Shown here piece by piece: positions 19,042 through 27,397 of a DNA stretch of 50,483 nucleotides (position 1 is the stretch's first letter; each line of letters starts with the position of its first letter). The stretch lies in NCBI GenBank assembly GCA_016875735.1, contig VGOW01000023.1:1-50483 (forward strand), written 5' to 3'. The position numbers and the translations under genes were made by a program. A model generated the notes under the pieces. That model was not told the DNA's origin and did not search any database. It saw only the letters and a program-made list of their open reading frames with translations. Source of the stretch: Chloroflexota bacterium. GTDB taxonomy: Bacteria > Chloroflexota > Anaerolineae > Anaerolineales > VGOW01.

Positions 19042-20091
19042 TTGTTTTTCCACCACCAGCCGATTCACAAACGTCTCTTTCCCTCCGAACCGATACTTGT
19101 AATCTTCGTTGCCCTGCATGAAGTCGTAGACGGCGTGGCCGGTGTTGATGGCGTCTTCGATGAGGCGGGCGAGCAATATCCAGCCGGGCGAGAGTTGCCC
19201 GGCGATGGCCGGGTTGATGCCGGAGTTGTACACCCAGATTCGGTTGGCGTAATTGAATTGGGCATAAGCCGCCGCTTTGACTCCGCCCACTTCGAGGAAG
19301 GCCAATTGCAGAAGCCGCGCCCGATGCATGGCCGCAAAGATGTCACGGAAGGCGGCGCGCATGCGCGGGGTGAGGAAGGCCGCTTTGTCTGCCGAGGCGG
19401 TTTCCATCAGCGCCATAAAGGCTTCGGCTTCGGCGGCGATGTCGCGCCCGCCGTCCACCACGTGCCACGTCACCGCATCTTCACTGCCCTGCGCCTTGCG
19501 CAGTTTGCGATTGATCTCGTGCCGCTGTTTGCTGTCGAGTTGTTTGAGATAGGCGTCGAAGGTGCGCGGCAGTTGGATCACCGGGCACACGTCGAGGCGA
19601 GTCACTTCGGCGCTCATGCCGGACTCGGTGGCGAAGGCTTGCAGGCGGCGCAGAGTCGGCGTCCATTCGGGAGTGTTGGAAAGGATGAGTCGTTTCCACG
19701 CCGGAGCCTCGGGCGAGTTGAGCCACTGCCACATTGCGCGGGTGGCCGACTCCATTAAGTCGTCGGGCGCGATCACGTCGAGGTAGTCGGCGATCTCTTC
19801 GCCGCCCACCCAACGCACCACGCCGCCCTCGGCGGGATCGACGAACAGCGGCGCGATGGCGATCAACGATCCTGCGCCGTCGCGCATTGCCAACACGCAC
19901 AGATCGCCGTGCCCGAAGTGCCGCCACCACGCGGCGAGAAACTCGGCCCGTTGAAAGGGCGTGTTCGTCAAACTGCGCCCCACCAGATCGTTCCACTCGG
20001 GCGCGAGCCGGTCGAAGATCGCCGCATCGCGGTGGTGCTCCACTTTGCTGACTTCTGGCTTCTGGCTTCTGACCTCTGATTGCTCCTTCAT
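19036..20091 (-). CDS. BioF2/FemAB-like GNAT acyltransferase
   Basis: 351 residues. The middle shows FQRAEFLAAWWRHFG, and the C-terminal GNAT-like half has SKQRHEINRKLRKAQ, AFLEVGGVKAAAYAQFNYANRIWVYNSG and a YDFMQGNEDYKYRFGG end. This is the pattern of CelD/BcsL-type acetyltransferases implicated in exopolysaccharide or cell-wall modification. The first about 18 residues ([13 protein letters not shown]...) come from the heptad repeat. GTG at 20043 could be the ancestral start. The stop codon lies in a second heptad array, so both ends of the gene are bounded by repeats. Confidence 0.82.
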   Translation of the reverse strand: MKEQSEVRSQKPEVSKVEHHRDAAIFDRLAPEWNDLVGRSLTNTPFQRAEFLAAWWRHFGHGDLCVLAMRDGAGSLIAIAPLFVDPAEGGVVRWVGGEEIADYLDVIAPDDLMESATRAMWQWLNSPEAPAWKRLILSNTPEWTPTLRRLQAFATESGMSAEVTRLDVCPVIQLPRTFDAYLKQLDSKQRHEINRKLRKAQGSEDAVTWHVVDGGRDIAAEAEAFMALMETASADKAAFLTPRMRAAFRDIFAAMHRARLLQLAFLEVGGVKAAAYAQFNYANRIWVYNSGINPAIAGQLSPGWILLARLIEDAINTGHAVYDFMQGNEDYKYRFGGKETFVNRLVVEKQL

Positions 20092-20105
20092 CCTTCATCC
20101 TTCAT
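20050..20105. repeat. Heptad repeat with two unit types in one register
   Basis: Eight contiguous 7-base units. GACTTCT, two GGCTTCT, GACCTCT and GATTGCT are followed without a phase break by three CCTTCAT units. The change of unit while the register is kept suggests growth by 7-base steps rather than insertion. Confidence 0.9.
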
Positions 20106-20135
20106 CATTCGATTATACCCGCCGATGGTACAATT

Positions 20136-20831
20136 TTGCGCCTCGTGAAAGCGTTGCTCAAATTCTTCTTCGGTCTCTTCGTCGTCAGCGGGCTGGTGCT
20201 GTCGTACTTCTATTTGCCGGCGTGGATCTCTACGAGACGAAAGGCGTCGCGTTTGCGGCAATGGTTCACCGATCCGGCGGCGCACCCGGAACTGGCCATC
20301 GCGGCGGGCGCGCGCTGCGGCGACGCGCCCTTTCTTCTCCCCACCGATGGTTACATCGGATTCGGCTACGGCGATTCGTTCCGCCCCGGCCATTCGCATC
20401 AAGGCCTCGACATCTTCGGCCCCACCGACCTCGATGCTACGCCTGTCGTCGCCGCTTTCGATGGCTACCTCACCCGCGAGTCAACGTGGAAGAGCGCGGT
20501 GATCATCCGCCACCCCCGCGACCCGCTCGATCCCTCCCGGCAGGTTTGGACGTATTACACGCACATGGCCGATCCCAATGGGGAGTCGTTCATCCTTCCC
20601 GATTTTCCGGCGGGGACACGCGAACTGTTTGTGCCCGCCGGGACACTGCTCGGTTATCAGGGCAACTATTCCGGCGACCCCAACAGTCCGGTGGGAATTC
20701 ATTTGCATTTCTCCATCGTGCAATCTAACGGAAGCGGCGGATACAAAAACGAACTTGAGATCGCCAACACACTCGATCCGATCCCATATCTCGGACTGGC
20801 CGATGTGGATGGCGTATGGTGTTGCCCGTGA
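20136..20831 (+). CDS. M23-family metallopeptidase, membrane-anchored
   Basis: 231 residues from a TTG codon. One N-terminal membrane segment (KFFFGLFVVSGLVLSYFYL) places the rest outside. The zinc ligands of a lysostaphin-type peptidase are present: HSHQGLDIFG gives His and Asp, and GIHLHFSI gives the His-x-His pair. It likely trims peptidoglycan cross-bridges or acts as a LytM regulator. The first catalytic motif has HQGLD, so it is probably active. Its divergent partner is the acyltransferase, separated by a heptad repeat. It is the last GC-rich gene before the AT-rich island. Confidence 0.85.
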   Translation: MRLVKALLKFFFGLFVVSGLVLSYFYLPAWISTRRKASRLRQWFTDPAAHPELAIAAGARCGDAPFLLPTDGYIGFGYGDSFRPGHSHQGLDIFGPTDLDATPVVAAFDGYLTRESTWKSAVIIRHPRDPLDPSRQVWTYYTHMADPNGESFILPDFPAGTRELFVPAGTLLGYQGNYSGDPNSPVGIHLHFSIVQSNGSGGYKNELEIANTLDPIPYLGLADVDGVWCCP

Positions 20832-20864
20832 GTATAATTCCGGTCAAATTCTCAGGAAGGTCAA

Positions 20865-22079
20865 ATGACGGACGTTCACGACATTGTTATCATTGGTGCT
20901 GGGCCAGCCGGATCCACTTTGGCATATTTTCTTGCGTCTAATGGATTGGACGTTTTGCTTCTCGATAAAGCCGCGTTTCCACGTGATAAAACATGTGGTG
21001 ATGCGCTCTCGCCGCGGGCTCTTCACGTGCTTCGTAAGATGGGACTTTTTGAGCCAGTGAGGAGAGCCGGATTCCAAATTGAAAAGGTTGCCTTCTATTC
21101 TCCTAATGGCAAACACGTCACGATGGCTGTACCGGCTTACGACAACCTTCCAAACTTTTCTGTCGTCATGCCGCGATATAAATTCGATAACATCCTACTG
21201 GAACATGCCGTGAGTGCTAACGCTCAGTTTCAATCCAAGGTCAATGTTATTGATGTAATGCGTGAGGCTGAATCGATAGTCGGCATACGAGCAGATTCAC
21301 CTGACGGGCCAATTGAGATTCGCTCTCGTTTCACTGTTATTGCCACAGGGGCCGCCACATCGTTGTTAGAAAGGGCGGAACTCCTTGCCCATCTACCCGA
21401 ATACTCGCGAGCTGCACGGACGTATTATGAGGGCGTACAGGGTTTGTCCGATACTATCGAATTTCACTTCGATGCCGTGCCATTACCTGGCTATGGGTGG
21501 GTGTTTCCAATTTCACCTACAGCAGCCAATGTTGGTGCTGGCTATTATGCCCCTGCTGGGCGTATTCCAACAAAGAAATCACCTCGCCACTTATTGGATG
21601 AATTCATATCAAGCTCAAAAGTATCTGACTTGCTGAAAGGCGCGCGAATGACTGCGCCGATCAAAGGATACCCCTTGCGATTCGATTTTCCCAAAGCACG
21701 GATAGCATTTCCCGGTTTAGGACTTGTCGGGGAAGCTTGTGGCCTTGTTAATCCTCTTACTGGTGAAGGAATTGACTACGCATTAGAGTCAGCTGAAACT
21801 GTTGCGGGATTCTTGATCGATGTTTTCAACTCCAGCAAGTCCCCTCAATATGTGATGGAGAAATACACACAGATACTTCAGGAACGCTTTCTACGGACTT
21901 TCAATGCGCTCATCCGGGTGCGCGACTGGTATCTTCGGCCATGGATGCTTAACCGCTACGTCTCAGCTGCTCTTCGCAACGAGGAGGTCGCGCTGCTTTT
22001 GGTGAACATAGGGCTGGGCAACATTGACCCTCTAAAAGCATTCTCTCTAAGAAACCTTGTAAGGATCTTTTGGGGATAG
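20865..22079 (+). CDS. Geranylgeranyl reductase family FAD-dependent protein
   Basis: 404 residues. The N-terminal Rossmann motif is DIVIIGAGPAGSTLAYFLA, the substrate-side motif CGDALSPRAL (with its Cys) is typical of the family, and the second FAD motif is LVGEACGLVNPLTGEGIDYA. Family members saturate isoprenoid chains (chlorophyll side chains, archaeal lipids, menaquinone) or act in related redox steps. AGGAAGG precedes the ATG. Codons end in A/T much more often than in the flanking genes, so foreign origin is likely. First gene of the AT-rich island. Confidence 0.88.
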   Translation: MTDVHDIVIIGAGPAGSTLAYFLASNGLDVLLLDKAAFPRDKTCGDALSPRALHVLRKMGLFEPVRRAGFQIEKVAFYSPNGKHVTMAVPAYDNLPNFSVVMPRYKFDNILLEHAVSANAQFQSKVNVIDVMREAESIVGIRADSPDGPIEIRSRFTVIATGAATSLLERAELLAHLPEYSRAARTYYEGVQGLSDTIEFHFDAVPLPGYGWVFPISPTAANVGAGYYAPAGRIPTKKSPRHLLDEFISSSKVSDLLKGARMTAPIKGYPLRFDFPKARIAFPGLGLVGEACGLVNPLTGEGIDYALESAETVAGFLIDVFNSSKSPQYVMEKYTQILQERFLRTFNALIRVRDWYLRPWMLNRYVSAALRNEEVALLLVNIGLGNIDPLKAFSLRNLVRIFWG

Positions 22080-22115
22080 ATAGTAGACACAAGCAAACTT
22101 GCGAAGAGGTGAAAT

Positions 22116-22679
22116 ATGGATTTCATCGCTGAGTGGCGAAAATCGAGAGCGAACATCTTGACTATCTTAATCCTAGACAAGATAGCTAACCGTTTGTTTA
22201 AGCACTTTGGCCTAAACACTGGGCGTGTCTTTGCAACAGGTATACTATTTCTTGGTTTTGAAGTTGCCCAGCTTGCAATAATGGCGATAGTTCAGCGACC
22301 TGTTTGGCCGGTATTGGGAGCTTCTCTCATCATTGCCTGTATAACTTCCCTATGCTTCTATTCTATTGCTTCTGCACACCAATATGGTCTTGAACTGTGG
22401 GAGGCCGCGCTTCGAGAAGCATCTTTTAGCAAGCGTACTGAAACTCGTCTTGTTAATTGGTTGATGGGGTGGGCGAATCTGAGACATCAACTCATCGCGT
22501 CAATTGTTTGCGTCGCCGTGATTTTGGGTTATGCATTGATTTTCGATGTTTTCTTCATCTCTTGGGATGCAATTGTTTTTGTCTCGCTGATGGCGCTAGG
22601 AGGAGGCCAAGGTTTCTATTGGGGCATTGCTACACCTCTGATGACAACCCATCTTTGCCAATCGCCTATCGCCTATTGA
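22116..22679 (+). CDS. Putative integral membrane protein, unknown
   Basis: 187 residues with about four hydrophobic segments (near GILFLGFEVAQLAIMAIV, ASLIIACITSLCFYSIA, LIASIVCVAVILGYALIF and DAIVFVSLMALGGGQGFYW). A basic cytoplasmic start and a loop with many charged residues lie between the second and third. A Shine-Dalgarno GAGGTG precedes the ATG. Composition matches the neighbouring reductase, so it belongs to the same island. I do not recognise a family. Confidence 0.65.
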   Translation: MDFIAEWRKSRANILTILILDKIANRLFKHFGLNTGRVFATGILFLGFEVAQLAIMAIVQRPVWPVLGASLIIACITSLCFYSIASAHQYGLELWEAALREASFSKRTETRLVNWLMGWANLRHQLIASIVCVAVILGYALIFDVFFISWDAIVFVSLMALGGGQGFYWGIATPLMTTHLCQSPIAY

Positions 22680-22725
22680 TGAGTTTGCACATGATCCAGT
22701 CTACCCAAGTAGGAGCCCCATACTC

Positions 22726-23436
22726 ATGGCGCTTTCCAAAATACTTTTGCTGTTCGCCGCTTGGATTGCTGTACTGATCACCTTGGCTGTAGTTTTTATT
22801 TTTCTAATGCAACCACATATCAGGGAATATGGAATCTTATACGCCCTCGGTGCGGTTGTGGTAGGCTACATGAGTAGCGCTTGGACGTTTGTATATTCTC
22901 AAATTAACCTTTCACAGATTGTTAGAAGGATCAAAGAAAACACTCTTCTACAGATACAAAACGAGATTAACAAACTCTATCAGTCGTTAAGCAAGTTAGA
23001 AAAGCCCGATTTTGAAAGGCTCAACAGCCTCATGGAATTGCATAGCACCATAAGCAAAAGGCCCAACTCATTGGTTGACCTATCTACGCTGAGAACCTTT
23101 TTAGGCTCGTTACTGACTCCGACCTTGGTAACTATTATTGGATTGGTTGACAAGGATCATCCACTGCACGAGGCGGCCCGGGGCCCAGCGGCCCGATGCG
23201 GCGAAGAGGGTCAGCGGGGCGAGCGCGGCAAAATAGATCGCGCCGATGTAGCGCGAGTTGAAGGGCGGCGGCCCCCACGCCCACAACGCTTTGCCGAGCG
23301 CGGGCGAGAGAAACAGCACGAGCGCGGTGGCGGCCACGACAATACATTCGACGATGACGACGAGGCGAAGGAAGACAGGAACGCGGGGGGTGTCGGCGCT
23401 GACGTTGAACATGATGTGATGCCTTTCGTGAAGTGA
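22726..23436 (+). pseudogene. Membrane/coiled-coil protein truncated at an island junction
   Basis: The first about 140 residues are coherent: two N-terminal membrane segments (LLLFAAWIAVLITLAVVFIFL and a second near GAVVVGYMSSAWTF). A charged coiled-coil-like part follows (IQNEINKLYQSLSKLEKPDFE), then a hydrophobic end (LGSLLTPTLVTIIGLV). Near 23147 the character changes at once to a charge-rich, low-likelihood sequence (HPLHEAARGPAARCGEE...) that is the antisense of a real gene on the other strand. The authentic C-terminus is therefore missing and the last 95 codons are not real. Confidence 0.7.
23110..23412 (-). pseudogene. Small membrane protein truncated at the same junction
   Basis: Start ATG 23412, preceded by GAAAGG. 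The protein begins MFNVSADTPRVPVFLRL with a hydrophobic helix VVIVECIVVAATALVLFLSPA, then WAWGPPPFNSRYIGAIYFAALAPLTLF. It runs normally to VQWMILV and then crosses into the AT-rich island, adding about a dozen random residues before a stop. Base composition before the junction matches the GC-rich chromosome. The family is unknown; the remainder of the gene is not elsewhere in the window. Confidence 0.65.
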
Positions 23437-23510
23437 TATGAGCAATCGGAATTGTATCGAGATTTGGCGAGCCCCACCGATCCGAGAATCGGCTGTGCTA
23501 TACTGAAATC

Positions 23511-24263
23511 ATGTCCTTCACCAATAAAGTCGTGCTCGTCACTGGCGCCGGGCGCGGCATCGGCAAAGCCATTGCCCAACGGTTCGCCGCCAGCGGCGCA
23601 AAGGTGATCATCAACGACATCAACCCCGACACGTCGGATGCCACGGCAAAAGAGATCAACGGCACTGGCGGGCAGGCGCTCGCCCTCATCGCTGACGTGG
23701 CCAACAAAATGGCCGTGCAGACGATGCACTACGAGATCATCGAGAAGTGGGGCCGCGTGGATGTGCTGATCAACAATGCCGGAGTCGAGCCGACCGGAAC
23801 GATCCTGACGATGGACGAATGGGCGTGGGATCGGGCCATCAATGTCAACCTCAAAGGCGCGTTTCTCTGCGCCCAAACAGTGGGGCGCGGAATGAAAGAA
23901 CAGGGCGGGGGCGTCATCGTCAACATTGCCTCCATCGCCGGGCGAGCCGCCGGACTGCATGACCGTTCGGCGTACGTCGCCAGCAAAACCGGGCTGGTTG
24001 GCTTCACCCGCGAGTGCGCGCGCGAGTTCGCGGCGTACAACATCCGCGTCAACGCCGTGTGCCCCGGCGTGATCATTACGGAGATGACCGCGCACCTGCG
24101 CGACAACGAAGCGCAGATGAAGAAGTGGCTCGAAGACATTCCGCAGGCGCGGCTTGGCGAACCGGACGACGTGACCGGCCTTGTTCTCTTCCTCTGCTCC
24201 GACGACGCGAAATACATCACTGGGCAAGCGTTCAACGTGGATGGGGGGAAGGTGATGAGCTGA
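23511..24263 (+). CDS. Short-chain dehydrogenase/reductase (FabG-like)
   Basis: 250 residues. Classical SDR: cofactor motif TGAGRGIGKAIA, NNAG, catalytic Ser in NIASIAGRA, and YVASK supplying Tyr and Lys. The NDIN segment after beta-2 has an Asp that favours NAD over NADP, though this is only an indication. The C-terminus GQAFNVDGGKVMS is typical of 3-oxoacyl-ACP reductase/glucose dehydrogenase-like members. A TATACT box lies just upstream (about 23499). Substrate not assignable. Confidence 0.9.
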   Translation: MSFTNKVVLVTGAGRGIGKAIAQRFAASGAKVIINDINPDTSDATAKEINGTGGQALALIADVANKMAVQTMHYEIIEKWGRVDVLINNAGVEPTGTILTMDEWAWDRAINVNLKGAFLCAQTVGRGMKEQGGGVIVNIASIAGRAAGLHDRSAYVASKTGLVGFTRECAREFAAYNIRVNAVCPGVIITEMTAHLRDNEAQMKKWLEDIPQARLGEPDDVTGLVLFLCSDDAKYITGQAFNVDGGKVMS

Positions 24264-24264
24264 C

Positions 24265-24328
24265 GAACGATGAACGCGGAACGATGAATGCGGAATGTGG
24301 TTCATCGCTCATCGTTCATCGCTCATCG
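24265..24328. repeat. Heptad repeat, opposed arrays (GAACGAT / TCATCGY type)
   Basis: Five units from 24265 (GAACGAT, GAACGCG, GAACGAT, GAATGCG, GAATGTG) are followed after one base by four units TTCATCG/CTCATCG (24301-24328). The arrays are mutually complementary. The element sits between the SDR stop and the next start codon. Confidence 0.9.
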
Positions 24329-24336
24329 TTGCTACG

Positions 24337-25278
24337 ATGCTGACGATCACCACCGACCCCCGCCTCCGCGCTCTCTCCGCCGTGCTGGCCGCCACCGATT
24401 GGCCCGACCGCGAACAGCGCCCCGTGCCGCGCGGCGTGCACCCCCAAGCGCACGCGCTCAAAAAATATGTCGCCCCCTTTCGGGATCATCCGGCAGTCGC
24501 GTTCGCGCAGGCCGCGCTCGATGCCGACCCCGACCCCGCGCCGCTCTTCGCCCGCGCGCTGAACGACGAGCCGGAACTATCGGAGCGCGTGCGGTCGTTT
24601 GCCGAAGCGGCCTCGCTGGAAACGTTTTGGGCGGAGCACGAGGCCGGTTGGGCGCAGTCGGTGGCCGAAGTGCAAAAGCATGTTGCCGCGCTCGACTTCT
24701 CCGCCTTCCTCCGCGAACTGTTCGACTCCATCCCCGACGAACTTATCATTCACCCCAACATCGCTTACCCCACCACGCACTCGTTCGGGGTGAGCGCGGC
24801 GGGCAAACTCTATTCGATCATGCCGCCGCGAAAGGCGGTGGGCGAAAGCCCGCCGTGGCCCTTCGGAGACGATCGCGATTACGCGGCGCGACTCGCGCTC
24901 CACGACTTCGTTCAAGCCCAACTCGCCGACCTGCTGGGAAGCCGCCCCGGCCTCATCCCGCCCGGGGAGCACGGTGGCGGCCTCCCCCCCGAATTCCGCG
25001 CCGAGCACCCCGCGTGGGAAGCGCAAGTGGTCGAATTATTCGCCTACGCCGCGCAGATCATTTTTCTCAACCGCATCGAAGACGGCGCGGGCGATTCGTT
25101 TGCGGTGTTCGAGCGCCGCGCGCGCAAACTTGCCATTCTGCCCGGCGTGGTGGACGAGGTGACGAACTATATTGCCGAGCGAGGCATGTCGCAGAAGTGT
25201 GGTAATATCGAAACGTATCTTCCGGTTTTTGTCGAAGAGGTGCGGAGGCTGTTGGCAAGCACAGCGGCTCAAAGGTGA
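24337..25278 (+). CDS. Conserved hypothetical protein
   Basis: 313 residues from ATG 24337. A longer frame back to 24295 passes through repeat DNA and is not credible. The protein is soluble, helix-rich and acidic, with no signal peptide. Noticeable stretches are FRDHPAVAFAQAALD, IPDELIIHPNIAYPTTHSFG and a C-half with ELFAYAAQIIFLNRIEDGAGDSF. The overall shape hints at a protease-like uncharacterised family, but no HExxH or other catalytic motif is seen and I make no functional claim. The stop lies in a small hairpin that begins the AOR leader. Confidence 0.7.
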   Translation: MLTITTDPRLRALSAVLAATDWPDREQRPVPRGVHPQAHALKKYVAPFRDHPAVAFAQAALDADPDPAPLFARALNDEPELSERVRSFAEAASLETFWAEHEAGWAQSVAEVQKHVAALDFSAFLRELFDSIPDELIIHPNIAYPTTHSFGVSAAGKLYSIMPPRKAVGESPPWPFGDDRDYAARLALHDFVQAQLADLLGSRPGLIPPGEHGGGLPPEFRAEHPAWEAQVVELFAYAAQIIFLNRIEDGAGDSFAVFERRARKLAILPGVVDEVTNYIAERGMSQKCGNIETYLPVFVEEVRRLLASTAAQR

Positions 25279-25403
25279 TGACTTTCGTCACTTTACCGGA
25301 GTGGGGGCAAACGATGATAATGGTTGAGGTTCGTTCCCGCGAACGCGAACCCTTCTCCGGTAATTCAATCAAGTTGATGAATTGGAGTATCCCTTCACTC
25401 CAA
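25275..25403 (+). promoter_or_regulatory. Structured leader upstream of AOR (candidate riboswitch)
   Basis: Three helices can be drawn. GTGATGA pairs with TCGTCAC (25275-25291, one G-U). TTACCGGAG at 25293-25301 pairs perfectly with CTCCGGTAA at 25355-25363, enclosing a smaller GGTTCG/CGAACC helix (25328-25333 with 25346-25351). TTGGAGT at 25382-25388 pairs with ACTCCAA at 25397-25403. A terminator follows, then the AOR ribosome-binding site. It does not match the Moco-RNA consensus as I remember it. Whether it is regulatory RNA or the end of the previous transcript is open. Confidence 0.5.
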
Positions 25404-25443
25404 CCACACACGGAAGCCCTGATCAAATTGAAGCAGTAAAAAG

Positions 25444-25476
25444 CGTTATGCCTAACTCGCATAACGTTTTTGTTTT
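25444..25476 (+). terminator. Intrinsic terminator or attenuator before AOR
   Basis: CGTTATG (25444-25450) pairs with CATAACG (25460-25466) around a 9-base loop. It is followed by a T-rich tract (TTTTTGTTTT, 25467-25476). It ends 38 bases before the AOR start codon, so it either terminates the upstream gene or works as a conditional attenuator for AOR. Confidence 0.8.
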
Positions 25477-25514
25477 CGCTGACCATCAACCCACTCATAC
25501 CCAAGGAGAACCCT

Positions 25515-27335
25515 ATGACAACGTTAGGCGGATATGCAAACAGATTGGCTCACATTAATTTGACCAGCCGCAGTGTGGAATACAAAGAAGTGCCCGACGA
25601 GTGGGCGCGGCTCTACATTGGCGGGCGTGGGCTCGGGGTGCGCTTCCTTTTGGAGAACGGACCCACGGTGGATCCGCTCTCGCCCGACAACATGCTGTGC
25701 TTCATGAACGGGCCGCTCACCGGCTCGGAAGCGAACATGAGCGGGCGCATGGCCGTCGTCACCAAATCGCCGCTCACCGGCACCGTCGTCGATAGCCATC
25801 ACGGCGGGTGGTCGGCGGCGCGTCTGCGCTGGGCCGGCCTCGACGGCCTGATCTTCAAAGGCAAGGCCGATAAACCCGTGTATGCCTACATTCACGATGG
25901 CAACGTGGAACTGCTCGATGCCAGCGAGGTGTGGGGCAAAGGCGTGCACGACACGGTGAAATACTTCAAGAACAAATATGGCGAGAAGGATTTGACCGTG
26001 ATTGCGATTGGGCAGGCCGGAGAGCATATGGCGAAGTTTGCCTGCTGGGTGAACGAGAACGACCGCGCCAGCGGGCGCGGCGGCACGGGCTGTGTGGGCG
26101 GCAGCAAAAACCTGAAGGCGCTGGTCATCAAAGCCGAGAAGAAGATGACCAAAGCCGCCTTCCACGACGCGTGGAAGGCCGCGCACCAGAAGGCGCTGGC
26201 GGTCATCATGGACGAGAAGAACATCACCAGCCCGCGCAAGGGCGGCCTCTCGGTCTATGGCACCAATGTGCTCATGAACATCACCAGCAACATGGGCGCC
26301 CTGCCCACCAACAACGCCCAAGTCACCTCGTTCGGCGATAAGGCCGAGCATATCAGCGGCGAGTACGTCAAGACGAACGTGCTGGTGGACGACCCCACCT
26401 GCCATGCCTGCCCGGTGGCCTGCAAGAAAGAAGTCGAGATCAAAGACGGGCCGTACAAGGGCTTGCGCATGGAGAGCGTCGAATACGAATCGGCGTGGGC
26501 GCTGGGCGCGAACTGCGGCTACGACGGCATTGACGGCGTCGCCAAGTTAATCGATCAGTGCAACGATTACGGCTTCGACACCATCGAAATGGGCAACGTG
26601 CTCTCGGTGTACATGGAAGCCACGCAGAAGGGCTACACCAACGGCGCGGGCGGCCTCAAGTGGGGCGACGGCCCGGCGATGGTCGAAACGGTCAGCAAGA
26701 TCGCTGTGCGCGAAGACGTGGGCGACATTCTGGCCGAAGGCGCCGAGCGCGCGGCCAAGAAGTTCGGCCACGCCGAAATCGCCATGACCGTCAAAGGCAT
26801 GGCCATCCCCGCCTACGACCCGCGCGGCCTCAAGGGCATGGGCATTGCCTACGCCACCAGCAACCGCGGCGCGTGCCACCTGCGCGCCTACACACCGGCC
26901 AGCGAACTCAAACTCATCCCCCTGCCCACCGACCCGCTGGCTTGGAAGGGCAAAGGCGATCTCACCAAAATTCTGCAAGACATCCACGCCTTCTCCGACA
27001 GCCTCGACCTGTGCAAGTTCAGCGCCTTTGCCGAAGGCATGGATGAATACGTCGCGCAGTATTCAGCAGTGACTGGCATCCCCTTCACCGCCGACGATGG
27101 CCTGAAGACTGGCGAACGCATCTACAACCTCGAGCGCCGTTTCAACAACCTTGCCGGGATCGGCGAGGGTAGTGATTACCTGCCCGAACGATTCCTCAAA
27201 GAACCGTCCACCATGCCCGGCTCGCAAGGCCATGTTTGCGAATTGGCCGAGATGCTCGACGAGTATTACAAGGCGCGCGGCTGGGCGAATGGCGTTGTGC
27301 CCGAAGCCAAGTTGAAAGAGTTGAACGTCGCCTGA
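25515..27335 (+). CDS. Aldehyde:ferredoxin oxidoreductase family protein (tungstopterin)
   Basis: 606 residues, normal length. It oxidises aldehydes (or reduces acids) with ferredoxin, using a tungsten bis-pterin and a [4Fe-4S] cluster. Cluster ligands are in place: CHACPVAC gives Cys296, Cys299 and Cys303, with the fourth at Cys500 in LDLCKF. This spacing is close to that of Pyrococcus AOR. GGRGLGVRFL and the glycine-rich GRGGTGCVGGSKNLK pterin-side stretch are conserved. AAGGAG at 25503-25508 selects ATG 25515 over an in-frame upstream ATG at 25470 lying in the terminator. The convergent MoaD/DUF1952-like genes support cofactor assembly for it. The exact substrate is unknown. Confidence 0.93.
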   Translation: MTTLGGYANRLAHINLTSRSVEYKEVPDEWARLYIGGRGLGVRFLLENGPTVDPLSPDNMLCFMNGPLTGSEANMSGRMAVVTKSPLTGTVVDSHHGGWSAARLRWAGLDGLIFKGKADKPVYAYIHDGNVELLDASEVWGKGVHDTVKYFKNKYGEKDLTVIAIGQAGEHMAKFACWVNENDRASGRGGTGCVGGSKNLKALVIKAEKKMTKAAFHDAWKAAHQKALAVIMDEKNITSPRKGGLSVYGTNVLMNITSNMGALPTNNAQVTSFGDKAEHISGEYVKTNVLVDDPTCHACPVACKKEVEIKDGPYKGLRMESVEYESAWALGANCGYDGIDGVAKLIDQCNDYGFDTIEMGNVLSVYMEATQKGYTNGAGGLKWGDGPAMVETVSKIAVREDVGDILAEGAERAAKKFGHAEIAMTVKGMAIPAYDPRGLKGMGIAYATSNRGACHLRAYTPASELKLIPLPTDPLAWKGKGDLTKILQDIHAFSDSLDLCKFSAFAEGMDEYVAQYSAVTGIPFTADDGLKTGERIYNLERRFNNLAGIGEGSDYLPERFLKEPSTMPGSQGHVCELAEMLDEYYKARGWANGVVPEAKLKELNVA

Positions 27336-27361
27336 GTCTGAACGGCTCGATCCGACAGAAA

Positions 27362-27394
27362 AACATCCCGAAGGTTGGCCGCCTTCGGGATGTT
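27362..27394. terminator. Bidirectional terminator between AOR and the MoaD pair
   Basis: A perfect 13-bp stem (AACATCCCGAAGG with CCTTCGGGATGTT, 7-base loop) lies between two convergent stop codons. T/A-rich flanks are present on both sides. Confidence 0.85.
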
Positions 27395-27397
27395 GGT

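Noticed and set aside
25293-25363. Moco/tuco riboswitch by sequence
   Set aside because: The position before AOR is suggestive, but the core motifs of the known Moco RNA are not recognisable. It is kept only as an unassigned structured leader.
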